Positions 1-12,325 of a DNA stretch of 64,000 bases are shown here, piece by piece. Below the pieces are notes generated by a model, which saw nothing but the letters and a program-made list of their open reading frames with translations, was not told where the DNA came from and searched no databases. Every line of letters begins with the position of its first letter. Within the stretch, counting starts at the first letter, position 1. The DNA comes from Plasmodium relictum (taxonomy: Eukaryota; Apicomplexa; Aconoidasida; Haemosporida; Plasmodiidae), in assembly GCF_900005765.1 (NCBI RefSeq), contig NC_041679.1, positions 589,057 to 653,056 of the forward strand. The letters run 5' to 3'. A program made the position numbers and the translations under genes.

Positions 1-1199
1 CTTCTTTTGAATAGTCTATCAAATTGCGTAACACATCTTTCAAATAAAGTTGAAATGGAAGTATGATTAGCCATCATAAGTCCGCAAACTTTATGCGTAG
101 AAACAACATGAGGTGATTGTTTTGCTAAAGTAACTTGAATTGATGCAGGATTCCATTTAATAAAGTTGACTAATTTCCTGTCTCTAATTCTCTGTAATCC
201 TTTGTGAACTTGTGTTGGATCTGTTTCTCCTCTAATAATATTCAAAATAGAAATATACATACCTCTTCTGACAGGGACCGATACCATGATATTTTTTGTG
301 TGTAATAATCTTTTCATAACATCTAGAACAGTAGTTTTTTGAACATTAGAAACATGTTTATCAATAGTTATAGGAGTATATGAAGTAACTAAAAAGTGAC
401 ATTTAGGATTAATAATTAAAGAGGATATTAAACTTATCATATCGTTATTCATACTACCAGGGTATCTCAAAGTAGTAGTAGAAGCAGACATCACATTAGA
501 AATAATAGTATTCGTTTGTTGAAATGTAGGGTTATTTAATTTTAATTTATCAACAAATATTCTATTTAGAGAAGTATTATCGATAACAACAACGCTGTCA
601 GTACTTAGTATAAGTCTTTTTAGTGTTAGAATGCTATTATAAGGTTGAACAACAACATCACTACTTTCATTAGTTAATAATGGGAAAACAGAAAAAGTCT
701 GAATCATTTTTTTTGAATAATTATCATTAAGTAATTCTAATAAATAACTACCCATTCCACTACCAGTACCTCCTGCAATTGAATGAGACAAAATGAATCC
801 TTCTAAGTTATCACTATTATCAACTTCTCTATCAATCATATCAATAATTTCTTCTTCAACTTTATGTCCTTGACTATATCCACATCCCCAATTATTCCCA
901 GCACCACCTCCCTCTTTTGATATGAACATATTTTCAGGATTATATAAATTTCTATATTCACTAGTCTGTATACTATTTATAACACGAGGTTCTAAATCAA
1001 ACAAAAGTGCTCTTGGTATGAAATGCTCATCATCTGCTTGATAAAAAAATATATCTTTTCTATCTTCATTTAAAAAATTATTATTTTTTAATATTCCTTC
1101 TTGATCAATATTATGTTCATTACATAATTGTTTCCAAAATTCAACACCTATTTGGTTTCCACACTGACCACATTGTAATGTTATAATTTCTCTAGGCAT
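1..1199 (-). CDS. Gamma-tubulin (3' part missing)
   Basis: Gamma-tubulin nucleates microtubules at spindle poles and other organising centres as part of the gamma-tubulin complex. The reading frame opens at 1199 with the tubulin N-terminal pattern [18 protein letters not shown] and stays open for 399 codons to the window edge, so roughly 50 C-terminal residues of the usual ~450 are outside. The GTP-binding tubulin signature [14 protein letters not shown] lies near residue 140, and the gamma-type motif [15 protein letters not shown] sits upstream of it. No intron is seen in the visible part. An alpha- or beta-tubulin identity is unlikely because the N-terminus begins MPREII (not MREI) and carries gamma-type residues throughout. 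The 1.5 kb upstream holds no other gene. Confidence 0.95.
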   Translation of the reverse strand, partial: MPREIITLQCGQCGNQIGVEFWKQLCNEHNIDQEGILKNNNFLNEDRKDIFFYQADDEHFIPRALLFDLEPRVINSIQTSEYRNLYNPENMFISKEGGGAGNNWGCGYSQGHKVEEEIIDMIDREVDNSDNLEGFILSHSIAGGTGSGMGSYLLELLNDNYSKKMIQTFSVFPLLTNESSDVVVQPYNSILTLKRLILSTDSVVVIDNTSLNRIFVDKLKLNNPTFQQTNTIISNVMSASTTTLRYPGSMNNDMISLISSLIINPKCHFLVTSYTPITIDKHVSNVQKTTVLDVMKRLLHTKNIMVSVPVRRGMYISILNIIRGETDPTQVHKGLQRIRDRKLVNFIKWNPASIQVTLAKQSPHVVSTHKVCGLMMANHTSISTLFERCVTQFDRLFKR

Positions 1200-2705
1200 T
1201 TCAAGTTATATAAAAAATTAAAAATTATATATAATATATATACATACAAATATAGACAAAATAATGAAAAAGAAGTATATATAAATATATTCTAGATACA
1301 ATTAAATTATAACTAATTTATAAATAATTACAAAAATTATAAAATGAAGAATAAAAATATTACAATTTCTTAAAGATGTTCTTTATTAATCTCTATAAAA
1401 AATTTCCATAATTTTCTTATGGCTTATTACAGAAAAAAAAAAAAAGAAAAAAAGAGGAATAAAGAAAAAAGAAAAAAAACGATATTTTTCTTTTTTTGAC
1501 TACTTTTCGTAAAAAAAAAAAAAAAATAATTTGATATTATTTATATGAATAAAAATAAAATATAATAATTAAAAAAAAATAGAAAATTACTTTTTATTAA
1601 TATTTATTATTATTATTTATTTTTTTTTTTTTTAAATTAAAATAGAATATATTATTTTAATTAAGATTATCTACAATATTTTTTTTTAAAATGTCTAAAT
1701 TAAAATTTATGGGTAAAATATTACGTAAAATTGTTTCGTATTCTTAGTGAATTTTATATATCTCATAAATTTCACCTATTTTCTAGCAAAATATTTAACA
1801 GAAAATATTTTTTTCATTATATTTTTTTAATAATAAAGTAATATTTATTTTTATATTTATTTAACATGAATATTTTAATATATATATAATAAATACACTA
1901 TTCAATATATATATATATTTATTTATTTATTTACTTGAAGTATTTTTGTCCTTTTTAAAAACAATTATTTCAATTTAAAGTTATGAACATTTTCTCTTTA
2001 TATTTTACTTGTAAAATTGTTAAAAAAAAAATTATTACATTTCGTATTTTTTATTTTTTTTAAATTATAAAAATAAAATATTACAATTTTTCTATTTTTT
2101 TTTTTTATTTTTCTCATATTCTACAGAAGTACGTTTATATTTTTAATTAATAAAAAAATTTAAATTGGTATTTAAAATATTATATTTTAATTATGGGTTT
2201 TTAATTATTTTATTAACTATTTTTTTTTTTTTTATATATTTATGAATATATGACATAAATGATAATATATTACAAAACAAGTATTCTAAAAAACAAAAAA
2301 ATGAGTATATTTTAAAATAAAAGGAACAAAATGGATATATATATATATATAAGCATATACATATATTTTATATCAATAGACAAAAAACAAAAAGTAAAAA
2401 TGAATACTATTTTATTATTTTTTTTTTTTTAATATTATAAAACATTAATTTACAAAAATAATAAAAATAAGGTATACTTAAATAATAAGATATATAAATA
2501 AAAAAAAAAATTCCAGAATTAGAAAACATATGGTAAATAATAACAAAAAAAAAAAAAAAAGAAAAAATTTACAAGTAAATTTTTTTAAGAAGGAAGACAA
2601 TACAAATTTTATTTATTACAAATATTTTAACTAATTTTTTACAAATATTCTAAAAGTGAATATACAAATATTTTTATAAATGACTATTCTTTCAAAAGTA
2701 AAATT
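1200..2705. other. Intergenic AT-rich DNA
   Basis: This 1.5-kb stretch holds the 5' flank of gamma-tubulin and the 3' flank of the GRAM/VASt gene, both on the minus strand. It is made of poly-A/T runs and short (TA)n. The only ORF noticed is a plus-strand 18-codon frame starting at about 1691, with no recognisable similarity. No RNA gene was seen. Confidence 0.7.
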
Positions 2706-4894
2706 TTAGCGATTTATTATTTCATAAAGTAAATATAAGAATACTGATATTAAAACAGTAAGAATAGCTGAGAAAAAAAAAAAAAAAATGAAAAAAATAT
2801 TTAATTATAATAAAGTACATGTAATATATATATATATGAATTAAAAGTGAAAATATTTATATAATATATATATGTATGTTTTTTACCGCCTCTATGATAT
2901 GAAAGATCATTTAACCACTTAAAATGAGTTTCTAAATATGTGAATTGATCATCTAATTTCATCATTTTAGAATTTTTATTAATATTATCATTACTTGAAT
3001 GAGGAGAAACTAAAGCTTTTTGAATTCCATAATTTTTATCATCTATTAATATATCTTTTTTTTTAATTTTATTTTTGTTAAATTTTTTGTAAATAGAATT
3101 TTCAGTATATTCTTTTAAACTTATAACAGTTTCTTCTAATTTTGGTAAAGTATTACCTTCGATTTTACTTTTAAAAAAGGTACTTTTAAGAAATTCTATA
3201 TCATATAAAAAATCAATTTGTGTTGAATTACTTATTTCTTCTAAATTATTTATGTTTATTGTAATTATTGTACGAAAACATCCAGCTAATGGGACTTTAC
3301 ACAGTAAAATATTTGATTTTTGAATAGATATAATATTTTTAAAAAAGAAAAAATTTATAATTTCCTTTACATTAGATCTTTCTGGTAATCCGAAAATTTT
3401 TTTACCGTCATCAAACAATAATATGTTATAAATGGATTCATATTTTAAGCATTTTTTTTTTTGAAAAATTTTATCTAGACTTTCAAATTTATCATAAGAT
3501 AAATCTGTTGCTTTTTTATCTAAAACAGTTCTTACCAAAGGATTATCATTATCAAATTTTGCAAATAATTCTAAAAAAATATTTTTAAAGTTTTTATTAA
3601 CATATAAGCTATTTATGTGCTTCTTACAATTTACGTAATTATTTAGTTCTAAAATTTGTTTTTCTTCTATATCAATATTCAATTCTAAATATCCATTTCT
3701 TGTTTCTATATGTAAGCGGTTTTCTTCATTATCTAATTTAGGAAATAGTTCTTCCCTTTTTAAACATTTTATTTTATCTCTAAATTTATATTCATTTTTA
3801 CTTTCTTCTGAATTGGAATTATAATCATCATCATCTTTATCTTCTCTTATATGAAATACTATTCCTTTTTTAGGAATTTCTTTTGTGTTTCTATTCTCTT
3901 TAACCATATCAGTTATCAAATCATATGCATGATCTCTATGTACAAATGACATAAATATAAACGTTTTATATTTTGTAATTATTTTAAGTGAATTAGGAAT
4001 GAAATGAAGGACTGTTAATTTTTCTACTGATTTTATATCTTTATACTTTATCCTTATCACAGAATTTTTAAAAAAAAGAACATTAAAAAGAGAAATAAAA
4101 TATATACTATCAAATGTAATAAAAATCTTTCCTTGAATTAAAATTTTTTTTGATAAAGCACAATTATAATTATTTATTGAATTTTGCATTATTAAATTTA
4201 AGTCTTCTTTATCAATATTACTACATATATGATTATCATTTTCAGAGAATGGACATTGGGTAGATATGTTATTTGATTGTATAATTTTTTTTGTATTATT
4301 CTTATCTTTCTTGTATCTTTGTTTTGATACTTCTGATGAAACATCACTATCTTCTAACAAATATTGATTTTTTTTAATTTTTAAATTCTTTGACTTTTTT
4401 TCATCATATTTTTTTCTGATCATATTTAAAACATCCTCGCTTAATTCGTCAGAAGATGGATTATCATTAAATATGTCTGTACTATTTTCATATTCCTCTT
4501 CTTTATCTTCTTCTATTTTATCTTGTAGTTCTGCAAAACTTTTTTTGTTAATCTGATAATCAGAGGCAATAACGCTTCTATCTATTTCTAAATTTCTTTT
4601 TAATTTTGATGTATTTCCAAAAAAACTTTTTTCTTTTGAGAAACCTGAATCACAATAGGAAACAGATTGATCACCATGCATATCATTATGACGTTTTCTT
4701 ATTTGTTTTTTTATTTTTAGATATTCATTATCACTTAAATTTTCTTCTTCACTATTTGATTCATTTGGAGGAAATTCTATATTATAATTTTTTATTTTAT
4801 AAAAGTTGCTAATTTCTATACGTAAAGGCTTATTCTCAAAAACATTTGAACTATTAATAATTAAGTTATTTCTGCTTCTTAAAAGATAACTCAT
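2706..4894 (-). CDS. GRAM + VASt-like lipid-transfer protein, tail-anchored
   Basis: Two exons: 4894..2887 and 2767..2706 (689 aa). The donor is GTAAAAAAC at 2886 and the acceptor CTCAG at 2768; phase 1 matches on both sides. Residues 238-335 fit a GRAM domain (CALSKKILIQGKIFITFDSI, later IKSVEK and FMSFVHRDHAYDLI). Residues about 430-600 fit a VASt domain, including FRTIITI and KSKIEGNTLPKLEETVISL. Exon 2 encodes AILTVLISVFLYLLYEIINR and a stop, a C-terminal membrane helix. GRAM-VASt-TM is the layout of yeast Lam/Ysp and animal GRAMD1/Aster proteins, which move sterol at ER contact sites; that function is inferred here. Reading through the intron instead gives a 697-aa protein with no anchor. 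The N-terminal 230 residues are acidic low complexity. Confidence 0.75.
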
Positions 4895-5304
4895 TTTCTT
4901 TAAAATGCTATTATATTTGAAAGCACAATTTCCTAATAATGAATAGTCATTTATATAAATTTTTTATTATAATTTTTTTTTTTTAGTTACAAAAATAACA
5001 TGATAGTTTCACACAAGAAGAAAAAGAAAAAATCATGTTGACACATTTCATTAAATTTTTTTGTTATAAGATTAAATCTATATAGCTAATTTTATTTTCA
5101 TAAAGATTTTTTATATACACATCTTTTATTATTTATTTTTTAAATAATATATTAATACATATATACACATATATATGTATTTAATCCTTTAATGGATTAT
5201 AGATATTTATAATATATTTACTTAATGGTCGATGAGATTATTATATCTATTATATGCATAATAATTATTTAATTATTTTTTTCTTTTGATATATAAACTT
5301 TATT
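4895..5304. other. Short intergenic gap
   Basis: About 400 bases between the GRAM/VASt start codon and the 3' end of the next minus-strand gene. AT-rich, with no ORF or RNA recognised; presumably the promoter and 5' UTR of the GRAM/VASt gene. Confidence 0.6.
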
Positions 5305-8300
5305 TTACTTCTTACTTTTTATTTGCACTTCAAAAGATTCCTTTATTTCATTTTCATTATCTAGGAAGCTATATTTTGAATAAATTTTTTTAACCTCAAG
5401 CATAAGTTTTTGTTTTAACCTCTTTCCATTATGGTTTTCTTCAATTAAATCACTGGAAAAATGAATTTATAAATAATTATTTGAAAAAAAAAAAGGAAAG
5501 AAATTTATTTTATACTTTAATTTTTTTTTTTTTTATCTAGAGTCTATTTCACTTTTATTTTTACACTCTTTTGTAATTTTATAAAATTACTTAAAAAAAA
5601 GTTCATAGGGTAATTGAAAAATGCCCTTTATATTAAACTTTAAAAAAAAAAAAAAGATTAAAATATAATGAAAAAATAAGTAAATAATAGGAATATATTA
5701 TATATATATGTATGTATATATGTATGTCTATGTCTATTTTATTACTTCTAGTTTATCAGTTTTATATATAGAATGGTACAATAAATTTGTTCTTATTTTT
5801 ATGTGATCACTCCATTTATATAAAATGACTAGTTGAATATAAAATTTAAAAAAAAAAAAAAATATATTTATAAGATTAAAATATATCATAATTGATAAAT
5901 TATTATATATATATAAATTATATTATATTATATTATTTTCTTATATCAACTACTTTGTTTTTTAGTTAAGTTTCTATAGAAAAAAAGGGAAAAAAAAAAA
6001 AATAATATATATGAAGTTATTTAATTAAAAAAAATATATATTTTTGATTTGTATAAAAATCAAATAGATGTGTTTGTTTATTTTGTTGTAAGAATCTTTT
6101 TCTTTTAGTTGTTAATTTTATAGAAAATTATTTTATAATTTTTTTTTCTTATTTTTTTTTTCTTACCTATTCATTTTTTTTGCTTTTATATTATTAAAAT
6201 TACAAAAGTAATTAATGGAATTATTTTTATTTAAACCTAAAAATTTTGATAAATATGATCTTAAAAAAAAAAAAAAAAAATAAATTATATTTTTATATTA
6301 ACAACTCAATTTTACAGACAAAATAATAATTTTCCATTTGTCTATACTTTTACTTTATATTTTATATTTTTTCCTTATTTTATTTTTATTATTACATAAA
6401 AGAAAAGAAGAAATTATTTTTAAATAAACATTTATGTAAAATTTTTAGTTCACAATTATAACTTCTTATAACATTGGTTATATTTTTAATCTGAAGCATA
6501 CATAACAAATATATCTCAATTAAAAAATATTTCTAAAAAAAAAAAAAAAATAGGATAAATTTAAGATAATTTAATCTTTTAATTTGTTTATGGAAATTGT
6601 CACTTTATATAAATGTTTTAACTTTTTTGTCTTCATCTTTTGATAATCTATAATCCTGTGTAAAAATTTTAATAAATAAATAAATAAATAAATATATATA
6701 TATATAATAAAGTTTAAAAATATAAGCATTTTATTTTTCGTTTTAATATTATGTTTTTGATTATTTATATATATTTTCATTTTAGTCTTATTTAAAATGT
6801 TACATAAATAATAGATTTGAGAGACTTGTAAAAGAAACTATTTAATTTAACTACACTACAATAATAATTTAGTAGATAAGTAATCAAATGATATATTTTT
6901 TGATCCTTTAATAAAAAAAAAATATATATATATAAGTAATTAAACTTATATTTGTATAATTTTATTTATTTTATATAAATATATGATTATTTATATACTT
7001 TTCTATATACCTCTTCTACAACCATGTTTTCAAAATATGTGTAAATAGCTTTTCTTCTAATTTTGAAATTTTTTTTAAACATTTTATATAATTTCTTAAT
7101 CTACATAAAAAGATAATTAAATATTTATTAAATAAGGAAAAGGAGAAAAAAAAAATAAAAAATAAAAATAGCGTTGTATATAAAATGATTATTTAAAGTA
7201 ATATATATTTTTTTTTACGATACATATATCATAGAGCATCCTTTATTGTCTGAATTATTTCTAAAAACAAATATATAAAAAAAATAAAATAAAAGAACCA
7301 TTTAAAATAATTATATATAATAATTTTTTTTTCAAAATAAAATATATCAATACATTATTATATCATTAGGATTATTATTCATTGGTAAATTTTTTATTTC
7401 CTTTTTGTTTATGTCCATTTCTTTTAAATTATTTTTTTTAATATTTGCACATTTTATTTGATTATTTAAAATTATCTCCTTATCTTTATTAATATTTTTT
7501 ATACCGTTAACATATTTATTATTGGATATATTATACTTATCTTTTTCGTTCATTAAATTTTGATTTCTGTTATTTGTACTTTCTATATTATATGGTTCAT
7601 TTTTTATGTAATAAGAGCTATTTTCATTAGCATAATCATTTTTATTATTATTTTTCAAATCATAACTATTCTCTTCACTTTTTTTTTTTTCATTCTTATT
7701 ATTTTTTAATTTATTTATATGCAATAAAGAATTATTTTTATCTTCAGTTGTATAATTTTTATTATATACTTTTTTAAGCTTTTCTGAACTTATAATGTCT
7801 TTTATTGATAAACTGAAAAGATAAATAAAAAGGTACTCAAAGTTAGAGTAAATAAAACTATAAAATAAAAAAAATAAATATCGTTTAACAATTTTTTTTT
7901 TTGTTGTAAATTAGAATTACCTATTTTCCCCTACGAACAGTACTTTTATACTTTCTTTTAAATATATTTTTCTTTTTCTAAACAAGATAAAAAATTAAAA
8001 TATGGCAAAATAAATTATTTTTAAATTAAAAGAATTTTTTTTTCTTCTTTACTAATTATTACTTTAAATTTATAAGAAAGGTATTATTTTGACGAATTAA
8101 AGTCGAACAAGCATTTAGAAATACTTTATTTATAAGATAATTTATATTTTTACATAAATTGTAAATATAATTTAGAAATGCTTCAATTTTTATTTTAAAA
8201 TTATGTAATAAACTTATGTAAACATCTCCAATAGATTTATAATTTATTTCATCATTTTCATCATTTTGGTATATGTCTTCTTCTTTTTTTGCAATTTTTA

Positions 8301-8781
8301 TTTTATTTAACATAAAGTGAATATAATATATATCATATAGATAAGTTTCAAGTTCTTTACTTAGATCTTTCAAAATATTTTCAATGAATATTGTTTTTAA
8401 TTTAATTTTGTATCTAAATTTTTTTAATTTTTTTACACATGTAAAGTAGTATTTAATTAGTTTTGGGGAACTTTTGAAAATTGCTATTTGTTTTAAAATT
8501 TCATTAAATACTATATTTGTAAATTTTTTTTTATTATCTAATTCTTTTTTTAAATGATATTCCTTATACTGTTTTTCTTTTTTTTTTTCATTTCTATCAT
8601 TAATGTTATTTATTATATATTTATTATTATTTATTCTTATTTTTTTAAGAAAATTCTTTTTTTGTTTTTCTATTTTAGAAAAGACTTCTAATAATTTTAT
8701 TAAATTGTTCAAGTAATCTATGTATATAATAATAATAAATACAGAATTTTTAATGTGATTGTTTATATTTAAGATTAACAT
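5305..8781 (-). CDS. Conserved-looking protein of unknown function, ~13 exons
   Basis: I do not recognise this protein. Exons supported by GT..AG sites and matching phase are 8781..8063, 7977..7921, 7812..7354, 7260..7224, 7100..7011 and 6905..6804 at the 5' side. At the 3' side they are 5973..5954 (20 nt), 5828..5746, 5637..5591 and 5452..5305. In between, exons near 6655..6623, 6532..6502 and 6259/6236..6167 are likely, but their exact borders and phase are unresolved. The first exon (240 codons) is rich in Lys/Ile/Asn and mostly helical in character; exon 3 is Asn/Lys low complexity. The non-low-complexity C-terminal exons read FNIKGIFQLPYELFFK then DLIEENHNGKRLKQKLMLEV and end KSKK. An upstream exon before 8781 cannot be excluded. 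The many tiny exons and preserved phase argue strongly for a real gene. Confidence 0.7.
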
Positions 8782-9457
8782 TTTTTTTTTTTTTATTCTA
8801 TATTTTATGATCTTATTAATTTTAAAAAACTTCTTATGCGTATTTTTTTATATAAAAATATTTTGTTTCATTACATTTTTTATTAATTCAGAAAAATAAT
8901 TATACATTACAATTTTTTTTTTAAATATATATATGCATATAAATATTTTTTAATAATAATTTTTCAAAAATTTAAGGTGCTTTAATTTTTATTTTATAAA
9001 AAAAAAAAACGATCTAATAAATACTTAAACCTTGCACATAAGTAAAATTTTAATTAGCAATAATTTAAAATTAATACAAATATATAAAACAAATTAATAA
9101 ATAATTTCTTAAACAAAAAATAGAAATAAAATAAAACAAAAAAAAAAAAAAATAATAAATGTTTAACAAAAATAATATATGTAAGAATAAGTTAATTTTA
9201 GTTTAGAAATATTTATTAAATTGTTAATGCACACATTTTTTTTTTTTTATTCTATATAATTTATATTATTTTTTTATATTTAGTATAAATATATGTATTA
9301 AATGAAAAAGAATGTTAAAAATAATATAAATAAAAATTAAAAATATATATATATATATATATAAAATATATATATTTGTGTTATAATATTAGGTAAAATA
9401 AAAAAGACGACGAAACAAAAAAAATATTTTTGAATTATTAAATATTTTTCTAAAGTT
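8782..9457. other. Intergenic AT-rich DNA
   Basis: About 680 bases of A/T runs and a (TA)n tract near 9344-9362, between the 3' end of the AAA gene and the first exon of the multi-exon gene. No ORF or RNA gene recognised. Confidence 0.6.
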
Positions 9458-12325
9458 TTAATTTACATTTTTATAATTTATATATAAATTTATAAAAAAG
9501 GATTCAATAGATTTCCATAACAAGCAAAGTTGAAATTCTTTATTTTGATTAGTATAACAATTATTAACGTATAGATTATTTTGTAAAATAGTTATATCAT
9601 CCCATATTTTTACTTTCATATGTTTAAAATCAAAAAAAAATAAAAAATCATCAAATGTAAGCTCCTTATCTTCATTAATTTTTTTTTCTAATGCATTATT
9701 ACAATAATTTATAAACTTACTTAGATAATTATCATAATTAATATCAGAACAATTAAATAATTTTGAAGAGGATGAAGATAAATCATCATAATCAGTTTGA
9801 TATAATATTTTTTCTAGATGATTGTCATAAGAAAATTTTTTATGTAATAAAGTGTTTAGATTTTCCATAACTATATTATTAATATTATATATTTTATTAA
9901 AATCATGCTTTGTTAAAATATTTAATCTCGAAGAATAGATTAATTGATCTATATCGGCACAATTGAACATGAATGTTAATAATGATAAAGTAAATATATC
10001 AATATTATCTAAGTAGTCTTCTTTTTGATTAGTTAGTTTAAATAAATTTTTATATTTTTGATTGTTACTAAAATGAATAGAACTAAAATTATTATTTATT
10101 CTGTATTTAAATAGATCATAATTATTTATGCTATTATTTATATTACTTTTATTATTATTATTATTATTACTATTATTATATATTTTATTATTTTTCTTCT
10201 TCGTATATTTTTCTATATAAAACTCAAATAATTTTTTACGTGTATTAAAATTAGGAAGATGAAAATATATAATCTTATCAAATCTTTTTGATCTAACTAA
10301 AGCAGAATCTAACATTTTGTATCTATTAGTTGCACCAATAAATAAAATAAAACTTTCTCTTCGGTATTTCTTTAAATTAAATATTTCTTCTACTTCTAGT
10401 AAACTTAAATTGTTATTTAAATAATACTGAAATATCTCATAAGCATCTTTTTCATTTAAATTTTCGTTTTCATTATTTGATTTTTCTAAAAATAAATTTT
10501 TTAAAGTATTAAAAATGTTATTTTTTTTGCTATTTTCATATAATAATTGTAAATTGTTATACTCGTGTAATGAATCTATTTCTATTAATAACTGATTTAG
10601 AGTTTGAGTATATTCCTGATTTTGATTGCATATGTCATTCATACTTCTACTTAAACCAACACTATCTATTTCATCGACAAATATAACAATGCATTTCTTT
10701 TTTTTTTTTGCTTTTTTAAATAAGCTTCTTATTTTAGAGGCACCATTTCCTATATATAATTCTATAAAGCTTGAACCAGATAAATGTAAAAAATCAAAAT
10801 TTAATTCTTTTGCAATTGTTTTAGCAAGTAAACTTTTTCCAGTTCCCGTTTCTCCTGAAAATAAGATTGTATTATACATGACAGAATCATCAAAAATTTT
10901 TGGATATAGCAAAAAAAATAAAATTGTTTTAATTTCTTTTTTTGTTTCATTATTTAATATTATTTCATTAAGTGATTCTATTTTTTCTTTTTTTTCGAAT
11001 GAATAATCTATTTTTGAGGCCGAAATATTTTTTTCATAAATATAATAGAATGTTAAGATAGAGAAAGTATATGTTACTAAATCAAATAAATTTTTTTTAA
11101 CTGTCTCAAGAAATGGCAATTTTAATACTTTTTCATCTAATGTAATTTCTATATTTTCATAACATTTGTTTTTCAATAAATATTTCATTATATAGTCATT
11201 ATAATATATTGCATATACATTATTATTTTCTCCATTACTGTTTATTCCATTATGGCTAATTATGTTAGTGTTTTTTGAAATTTTATTATTCAATAAGTAA
11301 CTAAATGTATTATTAACTGGATTAAACACTATTGTTTTTATATTATGCTTATTTATATTATTAAAAAAATGACTATATCCTTTGAATATCACTTTTTCAG
11401 TATTGCATATAAACAGATTGGATAAATATTTTGATATGTTCATATAATAATTATAAAACAGAGAAGAAACTTTAGTCCTCATTTTATAATATATATAAAT
11501 ACTAGAAACAACGCTAAGAGGTATTAACCAATAAGACTTATTATTCTTTAATTTATCAAATAATAATGCAAAATAATTTTTATTGAAATTGTCGTAATTA
11601 TCTTCTACTGTATTTTTATCTTTTTTTCTTATAAATTTTTCATTACTATTTGCATTGTTCTTATCAACATTGTTAATATCTGCATTATATAAATCTATGT
11701 TATTTTTATCTATTTCATATTCTTTCTCTGCATTTTCTTTTATTGTATTATTACTATTATTTTCATCTATCTTATAATAATCTATTATATTTTCTTTAAT
11801 TAAATCATTATTATTGTTATTATTAATATTTTTATCTATTTCATAATAAACCATTTCATTTTCTTCTAATGTATTTTTATTTTTATATATTTTCAAATGC
11901 TCTGTTTTTTTCTCTAAAACTAAATCATGAAACATTTTTTTTATTGCTAAAATAAATAAATAGCAATAGAGATATTCATTGGATTCAAAATCGCAATAAT
12001 TTTTTTCATTTTTTATGATCCTTTTAATATGCATATAAATTTCTTTTTCTTTATTTGTGAAAATACAATTCATTATTTCTTCATAATAAATATGTAAACT
12101 TTTTTCTAAATCTAATAAATCATTACTATTATCTTTTTTTGTTGGAAATACATCTTTCTTTAATAATTCCATTCTAAAATTATTTGGTTTCCAAATTGTT
12201 TTTTCATTGTTTTCATTCACATTTACTATATTAATATTTTTATCTTTATATATATTACTAAGAGTAATTAAATAATTACTCATAACTTCTTCAACGTTTG
12301 TTTTTCTATCATTTTTTGCCTTCAT
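9458..12325 (-). CDS. FtsH-like AAA ATPase lacking the M41 protease site
   Basis: Single exon, 955 aa. The domain order is that of FtsH/i-AAA proteases: a first membrane segment near 264-281 (SYWLIPLSVVSSIYIYY), an intermembrane-type stretch, a second near 412-431 (LFDLVTYTFSILTFYYIY), then an AAA module. Walker A is GETGTGKS (491-498), Walker B is VIFVDEID (547-554), and the arginine-finger region is ALVRSKRFDK (675-684). After the AAA lid (TFMFNCADIDQLIYSSRLN), where FtsH carries its HEXXH zinc protease, no HEXXH is present; the C-terminus is short and Asn-rich. It is therefore probably an ATP-driven membrane unfoldase or scaffold rather than a protease. Mitochondrion or apicoplast would fit the family, but I see no clear targeting peptide. 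Asn-rich inserts occur near 160-240 and 705-735. Confidence 0.7.
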   Translation of the reverse strand: MKAKNDRKTNVEEVMSNYLITLSNIYKDKNINIVNVNENNEKTIWKPNNFRMELLKKDVFPTKKDNSNDLLDLEKSLHIYYEEIMNCIFTNKEKEIYMHIKRIIKNEKNYCDFESNEYLYCYLFILAIKKMFHDLVLEKKTEHLKIYKNKNTLEENEMVYYEIDKNINNNNNNDLIKENIIDYYKIDENNSNNTIKENAEKEYEIDKNNIDLYNADINNVDKNNANSNEKFIRKKDKNTVEDNYDNFNKNYFALLFDKLKNNKSYWLIPLSVVSSIYIYYKMRTKVSSLFYNYYMNISKYLSNLFICNTEKVIFKGYSHFFNNINKHNIKTIVFNPVNNTFSYLLNNKISKNTNIISHNGINSNGENNNVYAIYYNDYIMKYLLKNKCYENIEITLDEKVLKLPFLETVKKNLFDLVTYTFSILTFYYIYEKNISASKIDYSFEKKEKIESLNEIILNNETKKEIKTILFFLLYPKIFDDSVMYNTILFSGETGTGKSLLAKTIAKELNFDFLHLSGSSFIELYIGNGASKIRSLFKKAKKKKKCIVIFVDEIDSVGLSRSMNDICNQNQEYTQTLNQLLIEIDSLHEYNNLQLLYENSKKNNIFNTLKNLFLEKSNNENENLNEKDAYEIFQYYLNNNLSLLEVEEIFNLKKYRRESFILFIGATNRYKMLDSALVRSKRFDKIIYFHLPNFNTRKKLFEFYIEKYTKKKNNKIYNNSNNNNNNKSNINNSINNYDLFKYRINNNFSSIHFSNNQKYKNLFKLTNQKEDYLDNIDIFTLSLLTFMFNCADIDQLIYSSRLNILTKHDFNKIYNINNIVMENLNTLLHKKFSYDNHLEKILYQTDYDDLSSSSSKLFNCSDINYDNYLSKFINYCNNALEKKINEDKELTFDDFLFFFDFKHMKVKIWDDITILQNNLYVNNCYTNQNKEFQLCLLWKSIESFFINLYINYKNVN

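Noticed and set aside
10626-11006. Plus-strand 126-codon frame
   Set aside because: Antisense to the AAA module of the FtsH-like gene, whose motifs are clear on the minus strand.
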